Shown here: in pieces, positions 18,433 to 30,074 of the stretch | Numbering within the stretch: position 1 is the first letter of the stretch | How the letters are laid out: every line of letters starts with the position of its first letter | Assembly (NCBI RefSeq): GCF_028768465.1 | Contig: NZ_CP118225.1 | Coordinates: forward strand, 7,049,001 to 7,113,000 | Origin: Rhodopirellula sp. P2 | GTDB lineage: Bacteria > Planctomycetota > Planctomycetia > Pirellulales > Pirellulaceae | Direction of reading: 5' to 3' | Length of the DNA: 64,000 bases | The notes under the pieces: model-generated | Seen by the model: only the letters and a program-made list of their open reading frames with translations | What the model was told of the DNA's origin: nothing | Database searches by the model: none | Translations under genes and position numbers: made by a program

Positions 18433-19473
18433 ATGGCGATCTCCGACCCAAACGATCGATACCTCCGCCAATCGCAATTCGCCCCCATCGGCGAAACGGG
18501 GCAAGCCAAAATTGAATCGGCGCGGGTTGCGATCCTCGGCTGTGGTGCCCTCGGCTCCGTCGCTTCGGAACTGCTCGTTCGCGCCGGTGTCGGTCACATT
18601 CGTCTGATCGATCGTGATCTGATCGAGTGGAGCAACCTGCAGCGTCAAAGCCTGTACGTGGAATCCGATGCCGAGCAAGCCCTCGCCAAAGCCGAGGCCG
18701 CCGCCAGTCATCTTCGCGAAATCAATTCCAGTGTGGTGATCGAAGAAGTCGTCGCGGACATCCATCCGGCAAACATCGCGGAACACCTTCGCGACGTCGA
18801 TTTGGTTCTCGATGCCGCCGACAACTTCACGCTGCGTCTGCTGCTGAACGATTGGTCGCTCTCGACCGGCACCCCTTGGGTTCACGGAGGCTGCGTCGGT
18901 GCCAACGGACAGGTTCGTTTCTTCGCCGGCGTGTCCCCCTGCTTCCGCTGCCTCGTCCCCGAGGTTCCCGACCCCAGCGAAGTGGCCACCTGCGATACCG
19001 CAGGAGTGATCGGCCCAGCCACGCACCTGATCGCCAGCTTGCAATCCTCCGAAGCACTCAAGTATCTCTCGGGCAACGCCTCTGCGATCAACCCGCGTGT
19101 GCTCTCGGTTGATCTGTGGCGCAACCAAATTCGAGAGATCGCGATCGACGATCAGCTGTCCAGCCAATGCCCGGCTTGCTCAGGTGGCCAACGAGCATTC
19201 CTGGATGCAGCGGAAGCGGGCGTTTCGCAAGCCGAAACGTTGTGCGGCCGCAACGCGGTTCAAATTCCCGGCGGAAGTCACCGGATCGACCTGGCCAAGA
19301 TTGCCGAGCGTTGGAACAGCGTCGCGCCGGTCCAAGCAACCCGCTTTTTCACGCGTCTTCAATTGCCCGACGACCAAACCCTGACGCTCTTTCGCGACGG
19401 CCGAGCCGTGATCAGCGGCGTCCGTGACATCCCTCATGCGAGATCAATTTACGATCGCTACGTCGGTTCGTAA
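18433..19473 (+). CDS. ThiF/MoeB/HesA-family E1-like adenylyltransferase
   Basis: The 346-residue protein has the E1-like Rossmann core: RVAILGCGALGSVASELLVR (nucleotide-binding loop), IRLIDRDLIEWSNLQRQSLY (adenylation site), a LVLDAADNFTLRLLLND strand and the catalytic-type cysteine in EVATCDTAGVIGP. Zinc cysteines occur as CFRC and CPAC. The C-terminal 80 residues (CGRNAVQIPGG to the end) form the small domain seen in many stand-alone ThiF/MoeB proteins. Such enzymes adenylate the C-terminal Gly of a MoaD- or ThiS-like protein for sulfur transfer. The open frame runs into rnpB, so ATG 18433 was chosen. No sulfur-carrier gene is nearby, so MoeB and ThiF roles cannot be told apart. Confidence 0.82.
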   Translation: MAISDPNDRYLRQSQFAPIGETGQAKIESARVAILGCGALGSVASELLVRAGVGHIRLIDRDLIEWSNLQRQSLYVESDAEQALAKAEAAASHLREINSSVVIEEVVADIHPANIAEHLRDVDLVLDAADNFTLRLLLNDWSLSTGTPWVHGGCVGANGQVRFFAGVSPCFRCLVPEVPDPSEVATCDTAGVIGPATHLIASLQSSEALKYLSGNASAINPRVLSVDLWRNQIREIAIDDQLSSQCPACSGGQRAFLDAAEAGVSQAETLCGRNAVQIPGGSHRIDLAKIAERWNSVAPVQATRFFTRLQLPDDQTLTLFRDGRAVISGVRDIPHARSIYDRYVGS

Positions 19474-19486
19474 GCCAAGCCGGCAA

Positions 19487-19745
19487 ACCAACCGTAGCCG
19501 GATTCGCCAGAATTCGGTTGGCGCCCGTAGGCCATGTCCCACATGGCTCCCACGCCGACGCTTTGGAACAAAGCGAGGCGTCAACGACGAACTTCACAAG
19601 GTCGAGTCTCACCGGCCAATCACCATCGCCAGGTAAGACCTGGCCTACAGGTAGCCGGATTCGCCAAGAATTCGGTCTTCAGGCGGGCGAACAGTTGCGA
19701 GACCGAATTCTGGCGAATCCGGCGACGAGGAACCTGGCCTACGCG
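19487..19745. repeat. Dispersed copy of the 175-bp palindromic repeat family
   Basis: This segment has one unit of the family that forms the array at 42230-44049: GTAGCCGGATTCGCCAGAAT, GTAGGCCATGTCCCACATGG, GCTTTGGAACAAAGCGAGGC and the closing CAGGTAAGACCTGGCCTAC. A strong inverted repeat follows (19655-19677 against 19701-19722, CCGGATTCGCC...GGCGAATCCGG) with a 23-base loop. It fills the gap between two convergent genes, and its last bases (CTA at 19739-19741) form the stop codon of the minus-strand gene. Confidence 0.85.
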
Positions 19746-20110
19746 TCGTTCGGGGCCGGATACTTGACCGCGTTGCGGATCATTTTGGCCCGCAGCGTGG
19801 TCGCCAAATCGATGTCCAACTTGTTCGCGATCGCCAGCAGATACGCCAAACAATCGGCGACCTCTTCGCCGACCTCATGAAGCTTCTGCTCGTCGTCCTT
19901 CACGCGAGCGGATTCTTCCGGCGTCAACCACTGAAAATGCTCCATCAACTCGGCGGTTTCAATCGCCAGTGACATCACCAGATTCTTGGGCTGGTGGAAC
20001 TCATGCCAATTTCGTTCATCGACGAACTGATGCACGATCGCTTTCAGCTCATCGACGGTGGCAACGTCGTCCTTGCGAGGCAGTGAATTCACGCGATTGC
20101 TGTGTCTCAA
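19739..20110 (-). CDS. MazG-like nucleotide pyrophosphohydrolase (dCTP pyrophosphatase-like)
   Basis: The 123-residue protein is an all-alpha NTP pyrophosphatase. It has the metal-binding ExxE-x(n)-ExxD layout: ETAELMEHFQW and later EVGEEVADCLAYLLA. The start of the fold, RNWHEFHQPKNLVMSLAIE, closely follows the dCTP-pyrophosphatase subgroup. It would hydrolyse non-canonical or excess dNTPs to monophosphates, cleaning the nucleotide pool. It is the distal gene of a minus-strand group with mtaB, 86 bp away. The TAG stop coincides with the boundary of the adjacent repeat, so the last residues may have been altered by repeat insertion. Confidence 0.82.
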   Translation of the reverse strand: MRHSNRVNSLPRKDDVATVDELKAIVHQFVDERNWHEFHQPKNLVMSLAIETAELMEHFQWLTPEESARVKDDEQKLHEVGEEVADCLAYLLAIANKLDIDLATTLRAKMIRNAVKYPAPNDA

Positions 20111-20195
20111 ATAGGAATGGAGGTTCTGGCCGGAGCAGAAGTCGTCAAGACTTTCGGCAATCCAGAATGCAAATCGAAACTCTTGACGAGTTTCG

Positions 20196-21506
20196 CTACC
20201 CGAAGACTTCGCTGCGATGCAGCGTCAGTTCCAATCGATCGTCTTGGATGCCAACCACTCGCGCGGTGACCAAGTCATTTTCACGCAGTGCGTCCGCGTC
20301 TTCGGCTTGGCGAGGACGATCCAGCGAGGCAGGTGCGTAGCGACACGTCGTGCCTTGCAGTCGCCCGTCGGGTGTCACTTCCTCGACCAACAACTCCACG
20401 TTCGTGCCCAGCAACGAGCGGTGATATTCGTCTCGCAGTTCGGCTTCGACTTCCCCCAACCGGTCGACTCGCTCGGAGATCAAACCTTTGTCGAGTTGGT
20501 CGTCGCGTTCGGCGGCGGGAGTCCCGCGACGAGCCGAAAACGGGAACGCATGAATCTTTGAGAAACCCGCTTGGCGACAGGTCTGCAATGTTTGCTCGAA
20601 TTCCTCTTCGGTTTCACCGGGGAATCCCGCGATGATGTCCGTCGTGATCGCGGGTCGGTCCAACGATTCGCGAACCAGACGGCAACGGTCGAGAAACATC
20701 TTCGTGCCCCAGCGACGTCGCATGCGACGCAGGACGGAATCGCTTCCCGATTGCAAGCACAGGTGCAGGTGCGGCACGACCTTGTCGGGGAACTCGGCCA
20801 TCACGCCAATCAATTCTCGCGTGACCTCGGTTGCCTCGATGCTGCTCATTCGAATTCGGAATTGGCCGGGGATCTGGCACAGGTCTTTGACCAAGTGCGC
20901 CAGCCGCACCCATTCTTCACGAGGCTTGTTGCGGTTCCAGTCGACTCCGTAGTGGCCCAAGTGAATGCCGGTCAGGATGACTTCGCGGTGTCCCGCGTCG
21001 ACCAACCGAGTGACCTCGTCGACAATCTCTTGGCTGGGTCGGGAATGCAACTTCGGACGCACCATCGGGATGATGCAGTAACTGCAGCGAAGCAAGCATC
21101 CGTCTTGGACCTTCACATAGGCTCGTTTTCGACCAGCGAACCCGGACAAACCGGTGGGCACATCGATGACGCCGAAGCGGCCCATCAAATCGCCCAGTTC
21201 TCGTTTGTCGGTCAGGACTTCGACCACGCCGGGCAGAGCCCCGACTTCCTCGGGAGCCCGCGTGGCGTAACAGCCCATGACCACGATTCGAGCGTCGGGA
21301 TTTTCGCGATGCAACCGCCGGACAACTTGCCGACTTTTCGCGTCGCCCGTTTCCGTGACCGTGCACGTGTTGACGATGCACAGATCGGCCGATTCACCAT
21401 CCCTGGCGTCTTCGTACCCGATCGTTTGCAGGCCCTGTCGCACCAGTTCGGTTTCGTACTGGTTGACCTTGCAGCCCAGTGTGCGGGTTCGAATTTTCGC
21501 CGTCAT
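20196..21506 (-). CDS. mtaB: tRNA t6A37 methylthiotransferase MtaB
   Basis: MtaB converts N6-threonylcarbamoyladenosine-37 to its 2-methylthio derivative in ANN-decoding tRNAs. The N-terminal cluster-binding domain opens with RTLGCKVNQYE, the MtaB-type signature, followed by cysteines in NTCTVTETGDAKSR and MGCYA. The radical-SAM motif CLLRCSYC (CxxxCxxC) is at about residues 141-148. A TRAM-like region lies at the C-terminus (VELLVEEVTPDGRLQGTTCR). Length is 436 residues, usual for the family. It lies between clpS and the MazG-like gene, all on the minus strand. Confidence 0.92.
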   Translation of the reverse strand: MTAKIRTRTLGCKVNQYETELVRQGLQTIGYEDARDGESADLCIVNTCTVTETGDAKSRQVVRRLHRENPDARIVVMGCYATRAPEEVGALPGVVEVLTDKRELGDLMGRFGVIDVPTGLSGFAGRKRAYVKVQDGCLLRCSYCIIPMVRPKLHSRPSQEIVDEVTRLVDAGHREVILTGIHLGHYGVDWNRNKPREEWVRLAHLVKDLCQIPGQFRIRMSSIEATEVTRELIGVMAEFPDKVVPHLHLCLQSGSDSVLRRMRRRWGTKMFLDRCRLVRESLDRPAITTDIIAGFPGETEEEFEQTLQTCRQAGFSKIHAFPFSARRGTPAAERDDQLDKGLISERVDRLGEVEAELRDEYHRSLLGTNVELLVEEVTPDGRLQGTTCRYAPASLDRPRQAEDADALRENDLVTARVVGIQDDRLELTLHRSEVFG

Positions 21507-21539
21507 CAGAAAAGAATGCCTGTTCAGCCTCGGGCTCGT

Positions 21540-21923
21540 TCAGCCACGAGCCGGTTCAATGGTGGCAGTCATGCTGCCTTTGCAACGGTCCAATTGTTCG
21601 TCTTTGCCAAACGCGTGGATTTGATCGCGTTTCAGTTCCGCCAGTTCCAACGTGGTGGTCATACAAATCGCACGGCCACTTTTGTCAACCTCTTTTGCGA
21701 CTTGATAGCCTTTTTCGATGGGCATGCGGAACAAACGCTTCATCATCGAAATCACATAGTCATAGCTGTGGTCGGTGTCGTCCCACAGAATGACGTGATA
21801 AGGCGGTTGCCGTTTTGGCTTGCGGTCGCTGCATTGTTCTTCTTCCGTGACCACATCGGGCTCGGCAACGGCGGCGGAATAATCGGACATGCTTCCAACA
21901 GCTCCTCTTGAAATCTGGTGCAA
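21540..21923 (-). CDS. clpS: ATP-dependent Clp protease adaptor ClpS
   Basis: ClpS delivers N-end-rule substrates to ClpAP. The core PPYHVILWDDTDHSYDYVIS followed by MMKRLFRM is characteristic; the Asp-Asp and His residues line the N-degron pocket. The C-terminal half has KGYQVAKEVDKSGRAICMTT and ELAELKRDQIHAFG, as in the family. At 127 residues it has a slightly long N-terminus; an internal ATG at 21890 (MSDYSAAV) is an alternative start. No clpA gene is adjacent. It is the first gene of the minus-strand group with mtaB. Confidence 0.92.
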   Translation of the reverse strand: MHQISRGAVGSMSDYSAAVAEPDVVTEEEQCSDRKPKRQPPYHVILWDDTDHSYDYVISMMKRLFRMPIEKGYQVAKEVDKSGRAICMTTTLELAELKRDQIHAFGKDEQLDRCKGSMTATIEPARG

Positions 21924-22073
21924 TCAGCGGCGTGTTACCCTGCCGCTTGGTGGTCCTGTTTTGGTTTGCGAAGTGCTATTGTAAGGACGTCCAGATAGAC
22001 CTGTTAGTCCTCAATTACGGATTTTTCCGTATTCGAGGGCACGCCGCTTGATTCTCTTTCGCAATGCAAATCA

Positions 22074-23492
22074 ATGTCCCAACCCGAACAATCTTCCACC
22101 CCTGCCACTCCCTCCGCCTCCCCCTTGCCCACGGAGGTTCAGTCGCGACTGGACGAGGGAAAGCAGCGTCACGAAGCGGAGTTGATCGAGTGGTTGAAGA
22201 TCCCCAGCATCAGCAGTGACTCGTCTCGCCACGACGATGTGCAGCGTGCCGCCGATTGGCTGCGGGAAAAAATGAACGCGGCCGGCCTGCAGACCGAATC
22301 CATCTCCACCAACGGGTTCCCCCTGCTAGTCGCCTCCACCCCACCCGTCCCGGGCGCCCCCGTGGCCCTGGTCTACGGACACTACGACGTTCAGCCACCG
22401 GAACCCCTGGAACTGTGGACCAGCCCACCGTTCGAACCCGTGGTCCGCGACGGCAAAGTCTTTGCTCGCGGTGCGACGGACGACAAAGGCCAAGTCCTGA
22501 CGCACATCCACAGCGTTTGTGACTGGCTGGCCAGCGGACAAGCTCTGCCGTTGCAGATCAAATTCCTGATCGAAGGCGAAGAGGAAGTCGGCAGCAAGAA
22601 CCTGGACGAATGGTTGCCTCAGCTCGCTGAAAAGCTGGCCTGCGACGTCGTCGTGGTCAGCGACAGCAGCCAGTACGGCCCCGGCCGTCCCGCCGTCACG
22701 TGCGGATTGCGTGGGATCGCGACGTACGAGTTGTTCGTCGATGGCCCCAGCCACGATTTGCACAGCGGCAGTTTCGGCGGCGCAGTCGCCAACCCCGCCA
22801 TGGCCCTGTGCCAGTTGCTGGCCAGCATGAAAGACACTGACGGAAAAATTGCGATCGACGGACTGTATGACGATGTCGCCGCGATTCCCGAAATCGAACG
22901 CCAAGCCTGGAAGCAGCTCGGTGCCGACGACGCTGAATTCGCCAACAGCGTCGGTGCCTCCGAACTGCACGGCGAAGCGGGCTACACCACCGACGAACGA
23001 CGCTGGGCTCGTCCATCGCTGGACATCAACGGCCTGACGTCAGGGCATCAAGGCGAAGGCGTGAAAACCGTGTTGCCAGCCAAAGCGTCCGCGAAATTCA
23101 GCTTTCGACTGGTGCCCAACCAAGACCCGAAACGTTTGACCGGGTTGATCGAATCCCACCTAGAGCGTCATTGCCCACCAGGCATTCGCTGGACGTTGAA
23201 ACCCGATCACGGTGCCGGTGCCATGCTGGCGGATGCCAACAGTCGCTACGCCAAGGCAGCCAGCGTCGCCGTCGAAAAGGCCTTCGGAACGCCGCCCGTG
23301 ATGATTCGCGAAGGCGGCTCGATTCCGATCCTGGCGCGGTTCCAAGAAGTTCTGGACTGCGACTGCCTGCTGCTCGGCTGGGGCCAAAACGACGATGCCG
23401 CTCACAGCCCCAATGAAAAGTTCTCGCTCGAGGATTTCCACCGAGGCATCCAAGCCTCGGCCTCGCTCTGGCAAGCCATCGCCTCGGCCTGA
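22074..23492 (+). CDS. M20 family dipeptidase/metallopeptidase
   Basis: The 472-residue enzyme is a di-zinc M20 peptidase of the dipeptidase (CNDP/DapE-like) branch. Metal and catalytic motifs appear in order: VYGHYDVQPPEP (first His and Asp), RGATDDKGQVL (bridging Asp), EGEEEVGSKNL (general-base Glu pair) and a C-terminal LLGWGQNDDAAHSPNEKF with the last His ligand. The dimerisation domain lies in between (GPSHDLHSGSFGGAVANPAM). It probably cleaves dipeptides in the cytoplasm, since there is no signal peptide. It is convergent with thrS across a large repeat array. Confidence 0.9.
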   Translation: MSQPEQSSTPATPSASPLPTEVQSRLDEGKQRHEAELIEWLKIPSISSDSSRHDDVQRAADWLREKMNAAGLQTESISTNGFPLLVASTPPVPGAPVALVYGHYDVQPPEPLELWTSPPFEPVVRDGKVFARGATDDKGQVLTHIHSVCDWLASGQALPLQIKFLIEGEEEVGSKNLDEWLPQLAEKLACDVVVVSDSSQYGPGRPAVTCGLRGIATYELFVDGPSHDLHSGSFGGAVANPAMALCQLLASMKDTDGKIAIDGLYDDVAAIPEIERQAWKQLGADDAEFANSVGASELHGEAGYTTDERRWARPSLDINGLTSGHQGEGVKTVLPAKASAKFSFRLVPNQDPKRLTGLIESHLERHCPPGIRWTLKPDHGAGAMLADANSRYAKAASVAVEKAFGTPPVMIREGGSIPILARFQEVLDCDCLLLGWGQNDDAAHSPNEKFSLEDFHRGIQASASLWQAIASA

Positions 23493-23504
23493 GGCGGGCA
23501 CCGC

Positions 23505-24832
23505 TCCGCGGTTCAGTCCCCCGCACAACCAGTCGCGAATCGATCGGTCGCGATCAGATCAGTCACGAACGGATCCGGCCCAACCAGTCGCGGAGCGACG
23601 TCAGCCGATAGCCTTGGGTTTCAACCCAAGGTCTCGTGACGCCACCCGCGCCACCCGAGTCGCAGAGTGACGGCAGCCGAAAACACGTCGCAAACACCTG
23701 TCGCCGCTCCGCGGCTGGCCGGTCTTCGTGCTGCCACTCCAAACCTCGGGTTGAAACCCGAGGCTGACGAATGTCACCGCTCCGCGGTTCAGTCCCCGGC
23801 GCAACCAGTCGCAGAGCGACGGCAGCCGGAAACACGTCGCAAACACCTGTCGCCACTCCGCGGCTTGCCGGTCTTCGTGCTGCCGCCCAAACCTCGGGTT
23901 GAAACCCGAGGCTGACAGATGTCACCGCTCCGCGGTTCAGTCCCCGACACAACCAGTCGTGGAGCGACGGCAGCCGATAGCCTTGGGTTTCAACCCAAGG
24001 TCTCGTGACGCCACCCGCGCCACCCAAGTCGTGGAGCGACGACAGCCGGAAACACGTCGCAAACATCTGTCGCCGCTCCGCGGCTGGCCGGTCTTCGTGC
24101 TGCCACTCCAAACCTCGGGTTGAAACCCGAGGCTGACGAATGTCACCGCTCCGCGGTTCAGTCTTCGGCCCAACCAGTCGCAGAGCGACGGCAGCCGATA
24201 GCCTTGGGTTTCAACCCAAGGTCTCGTGACGCCACCCGCGCCACCCAAGTCGCAGAGCGACGGCAGCTGGAGACACCTCGCAAACACCTGTCGCCGCTCC
24301 GCGGCTGGACGGTCTTCGGTGTTACCGCCCGAAACCTCGGGTTGAAACCCGAGGCTGACAGATGTCACCGCTCCGCGGTTCAGTCCCCGGCGCAACCAGT
24401 CGCAGAGCGACGGCAGCCGATAGCCTTGGGTTTCAACCCAAGGTCTCGTGACGCCACCCGCGCCACCCAAGTCGCGGAGCGACGACAGCCGGAAACACGT
24501 CGCAACACCTGTCGCCGCTCCGCGGCTGGCCGGTCTTCGGTGTTACCGCCCGAAACCTCGGGTTGAAACCCGAAGCTGACGAATGCACCGCTCCGCGGTT
24601 CAGTCTTCGGCACAATCAGTCGCGGAGCGACGGCAGCCGATAGCCTTGGGTTTCAACCCAAGGTCTCGTGACGCCACCGGCGCCACCCGAGTCGCAGAGT
24701 GACGGCAGCCGGAAACACGTCGCAAACACCTGTCGCCGCTCCGCGGCTGGCCGGTCTTCGTGCTGCCACTCCAAACCTCGGGTTGAAACCCGAGGCTGAC
24801 GAATGTCACCGCTCCGCGGTTGTTGGATCGTC
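23505..24832. repeat. Array of about 221-bp palindrome-rich repeats
   Basis: This convergent gap holds two alternating hairpin modules. CCTTGGGTTTCAACCCAAGG occurs at 23612, 23981, 24202, 24424 and 24644. The opposite-facing CCTCGGGTTGAAACCCGAGG occurs at 23744, 23892, 24113, 24335, 24556 (one mismatch) and 24776. The period is 220-222 bp; one unit has lost about 73 bp, including its first hairpin. Spacer segments share GTCGCRGAGCGACGGCAGCC and CGCCGCTCCGCGGCTGGCC. Long open frames exist on both strands, but they overlap and share repeat peptides, so I do not count them as genes. No transposase is present. Confidence 0.92.
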
Positions 24833-24882
24833 CGAACACGCAAGACCATTCGCGGAGACCGCCGGCGACGGAAAACCCTCGA

Positions 24883-27120
<2,238 letters not shown>

Positions 27121-27425
27121 CAGACAATTTTCTTTCTGAACAAGGATGGGTCGCGAGATACGAAGTCGCGAATCGACTGCCAAGAATAGCGGTTCAGGGG
27201 GGGACAGCAGAAGTTCAGTTCGAGTTCACCTTGAGTTTCACGATTCTTTCGTCCCCAGGCAGCCATCGCTCCGGACTCCGTTTCCCGAGCAAAACCCTGG
27301 CTGAACCGAGGCCGGCCGGCCCCTCTGCAGGTTGTAAATCGGCCTCCCTGAAACACAGCAATCCTGGCCACATCGCACCGCCTGGGCACCCGATTCAGTT
27401 GCGACTTGGCTGCCAGTCGACCAAA

Positions 27426-30074
27426 ATGAGATTCCTGCCCTCCCAATTCGCTCCTCGCACCCCCGCCTCGCGAATGCCTGCGTCCTTGCCCTCCGTGGTT
27501 TTCATGACTGCGAATCCGATTGCCATGGCGTTCGGCATGGCGATCCTTCTCACCTGCTGCTCGGTGGCCACCGCGGAAGAAACCGTCACCCAGGAGGTTT
27601 CCTTCCAGGAAGACGTGCGTCCGATTCTTTCGAACCACTGCTTCGCATGCCACGGTCCCGATGAAAACCACAATGCCGCGGGATTCCGCTTGGATGTTGA
27701 GGGCGAAGCCGACCTGGACGAAGTGCTGGTGCGGATCGGGTCGGAAGATCCCGAATCGATCATGCCGCCACCGGACATGCACAAACCGCTGAACCCCGAG
27801 CAGATCGCGATTCTGAAACAATGGATCGAGCAAGGGGCACCGTACGAAGCCCACTGGTCATTCGTCGCACCAACCCCGCCTGCGTTGCCCGAGTTGGTGG
27901 ACGCCGACTGGACCTCCCCCATCGATCGCTTCGTGCGATCCAAAATGGAATCCAAAGGGCTGACACCGCGCCCCCGAGCTGACCGGCGAACGCTGATCCG
28001 TCGCCTGTCGCTGGACCTCACCGGGTTGCCCCCGACTGCCGATGAGATCAAAGCGTTTCTGAACGACGACTCGAAAACCGCCTACCAAGACCTCGTTGAT
28101 CGCTTGATTGCCAAGCCCGCGTTTGGCGAGCACATGGCCCGCTACTGGCTGGACCTCGTCCGGTTCGCGGACACCAACGGGATGCACCACGATCACTACC
28201 GCGAGATGACGCCGTATCGCGATTGGGTGATCCGTTCGTTCAATGAGAACTTGCCGTTTGACCAATTCATGGTGGATCAGATCGCCGGCGACCTGCATCC
28301 CGATCCCAGCGTCGATCAATTGATCGCTTCGGGCTTCAACCGACTGCACTTGATCATCGATCGCGGAACAGCGCTGCCCGAAGAAAGCTTCATGAAAAAT
28401 GTGGTCGACCGGGTTTCGGCGGTGGGGACCGCCTTCATGGGGCTGACCCTGCAGTGTGCCGTTTGCCACGATCACAAATACGATCCGATCTCGCAGAAAG
28501 ACTTTTACTCGCTGTACGCGTTCTTCAACAACTTTGATGGCGGCCCTGAGACGGGCGGACGTCGGGGCACCGATTTCCAACGCGGGCTGCAACCGCCGTT
28601 CATTGAGTTTCCCTCGGACGAACAAGCTCAAACGTTGACTCGCCTGAACGACGAGATCGCTCGCTTGCAATCCGAAGCCAAAGCTCTGCAACCCAAACCG
28701 GAACCACCCCCACAAGCAGCCCCGGCTGCAGAAAAGGTGACGAGCGACAAAAACGCCGAACCAAGTTCGAGCGTCACGACCTCCGACGCTTCCAAACTTC
28801 ACCCTCCCTCTGGGAGGGTCGAGCGAAGCGAGGGGAGGGCCGAGCCAGAAATGTCACCGGAAGAGCGCAAGCAAAAACGGCAGCAGGTCCAAGCCGCGAT
28901 CGCGAAGCTGAACCAAGAACGCGACAGCGTTCTAGTGAACGTTCCCGCGACGCTCGTGATGAAAGAACGAGCGGAAATCCGCCCGGCTCACATCCTGATC
29001 CGCGGTGCTTACGATGCTCCTGGCGAAGTGGTGCCCCGCGACACGCCGTCGTTCTTGCCACCGATGCCCACGAAAGATGATCCAAACGCCACCCAAACGC
29101 GGATGGATCTGGCGCGTTGGATGGTCGATCCTTCCAACCCGCTGACCGCGCGGGTCGCAGTCAATCGTTTTTGGCAGCAACTGTTCGGCGTGGGGCTGGT
29201 CAAGACCTCCGAGGACTTCGGCGCCCAAGGACAACCGCCCTCGCACCCCAAGTTGCTCGATCACTTGGCCATCGACTTCGTCGAAACGGGATGGAACGTG
29301 CAAGCCTTGATGCGTTCGATCGTCCACACCAAGGCCTACCAGCAATCGTCGATCGCACCGTCGGACGCCTACGAGTCCGACCCGCAGAACCGTTGGCTCG
29401 CTCGTGGGTCGCGTTATCGACTGGATGCCGAAGTCATTCGTGACCAAGTGCTTTCCGTCTGTGGACTGCTCAGCCCCACGATGTACGGCAAGAGCGTCAA
29501 ACCACCACAACCGGAAGGTCTGTGGAAGATCGTTGCGATGCCAACTTCTTACCCCAACAGCTACGTCCCCGATTCGGGCGAAAACACGGTTCGACGAAGC
29601 GTTTACACGTTTTGGAAACGAGGTTTGCCACCGCCGCAAATGACCATCTTCGACGCTCCCAATCGCGACAGTTGCATTGCCAGACGAGAGCGCACCAACA
29701 CGCCGCTGCAAGCGTTGCTGATGATGAACGAGCCTCAGTTTTTCAGCGCGACCACGGCGTTCGCCCAACGCTTGCTCGACAAGGAAACCTGGAACGCGGA
29801 CGACAGCGAAAATCAAAAGCGTCTGGCCGCGGCTTACGAAGCGATCACGTCGCGACCGCCCACCGACGCGGCTCTCGAGTCGTTGTCACAATCGCTCGAC
29901 ACCTTTCAAGCGTTGTATGAATCACAGCCAGCCGAGGCCACCGCGCTCGTGCAACGATGCACGGCCCCAACCGTCCAGTCCGTGACGTCCGTGCCCGACC
30001 AAATCCGCTTGGCCGCATGGACGATGGTGGTCCATTCCATCTTGAATCTGGACTGCGTTCGAACACGGGAATGA
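27426..30074 (+). CDS. PSD1-type protein: cytochrome c-like domain, DUF1549, DUF1553 (operon B)
   Basis: It has the same architecture as the operon A protein but is shorter. A hydrophobic signal segment ([20 protein letters not shown]) precedes CFACHGPDE, the heme motif. DUF1549 contains [34 protein letters not shown] and [12 protein letters not shown], a second CxxCH. DUF1553 contains [20 protein letters not shown] and [20 protein letters not shown]. Possible starts are ATG 27426 and ATG 27504; the first gives a positively charged n-region, so it is listed. A low-complexity linker at 28700-28870 contains an in-frame copy of an intergenic repeat. The stop overlaps the DUF1501 start by 4 bp (ATGA). 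Confidence 0.87.
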   Translation: MRFLPSQFAPRTPASRMPASLPSVVFMTANPIAMAFGMAILLTCCSVATAEETVTQEVSFQEDVRPILSNHCFACHGPDENHNAAGFRLDVEGEADLDEVLVRIGSEDPESIMPPPDMHKPLNPEQIAILKQWIEQGAPYEAHWSFVAPTPPALPELVDADWTSPIDRFVRSKMESKGLTPRPRADRRTLIRRLSLDLTGLPPTADEIKAFLNDDSKTAYQDLVDRLIAKPAFGEHMARYWLDLVRFADTNGMHHDHYREMTPYRDWVIRSFNENLPFDQFMVDQIAGDLHPDPSVDQLIASGFNRLHLIIDRGTALPEESFMKNVVDRVSAVGTAFMGLTLQCAVCHDHKYDPISQKDFYSLYAFFNNFDGGPETGGRRGTDFQRGLQPPFIEFPSDEQAQTLTRLNDEIARLQSEAKALQPKPEPPPQAAPAAEKVTSDKNAEPSSSVTTSDASKLHPPSGRVERSEGRAEPEMSPEERKQKRQQVQAAIAKLNQERDSVLVNVPATLVMKERAEIRPAHILIRGAYDAPGEVVPRDTPSFLPPMPTKDDPNATQTRMDLARWMVDPSNPLTARVAVNRFWQQLFGVGLVKTSEDFGAQGQPPSHPKLLDHLAIDFVETGWNVQALMRSIVHTKAYQQSSIAPSDAYESDPQNRWLARGSRYRLDAEVIRDQVLSVCGLLSPTMYGKSVKPPQPEGLWKIVAMPTSYPNSYVPDSGENTVRRSVYTFWKRGLPPPQMTIFDAPNRDSCIARRERTNTPLQALLMMNEPQFFSATTAFAQRLLDKETWNADDSENQKRLAAAYEAITSRPPTDAALESLSQSLDTFQALYESQPAEATALVQRCTAPTVQSVTSVPDQIRLAAWTMVVHSILNLDCVRTRE
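28797..28846 (+). repeat. CCCTCCC/GGGAGGG repeat inside a coding sequence
   Basis: CTTCACCCTCCCTC, then GGGAGGGTCGAGCGAAGCGAGGGGAGGG, matches the left and right halves of the element at 459-602. Here it is read in frame as [16 protein letters not shown] within the disordered linker of the PSD1 protein, adding about 16 residues without a stop. Confidence 0.8.

Noticed and set aside
20571-21911. 446-codon plus-strand open frame
   Set aside because: It is the antisense shadow of mtaB and clpS, both well supported by motifs.
23505-24832. Open frames of up to about 180 codons on both strands in the 23.5-24.8 kb array
   Set aside because: Frames on both strands give the same repetitive peptides (such as SLGFQPEVWSGS). 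They follow from GC-rich repeats lacking stops rather than from protein selection.
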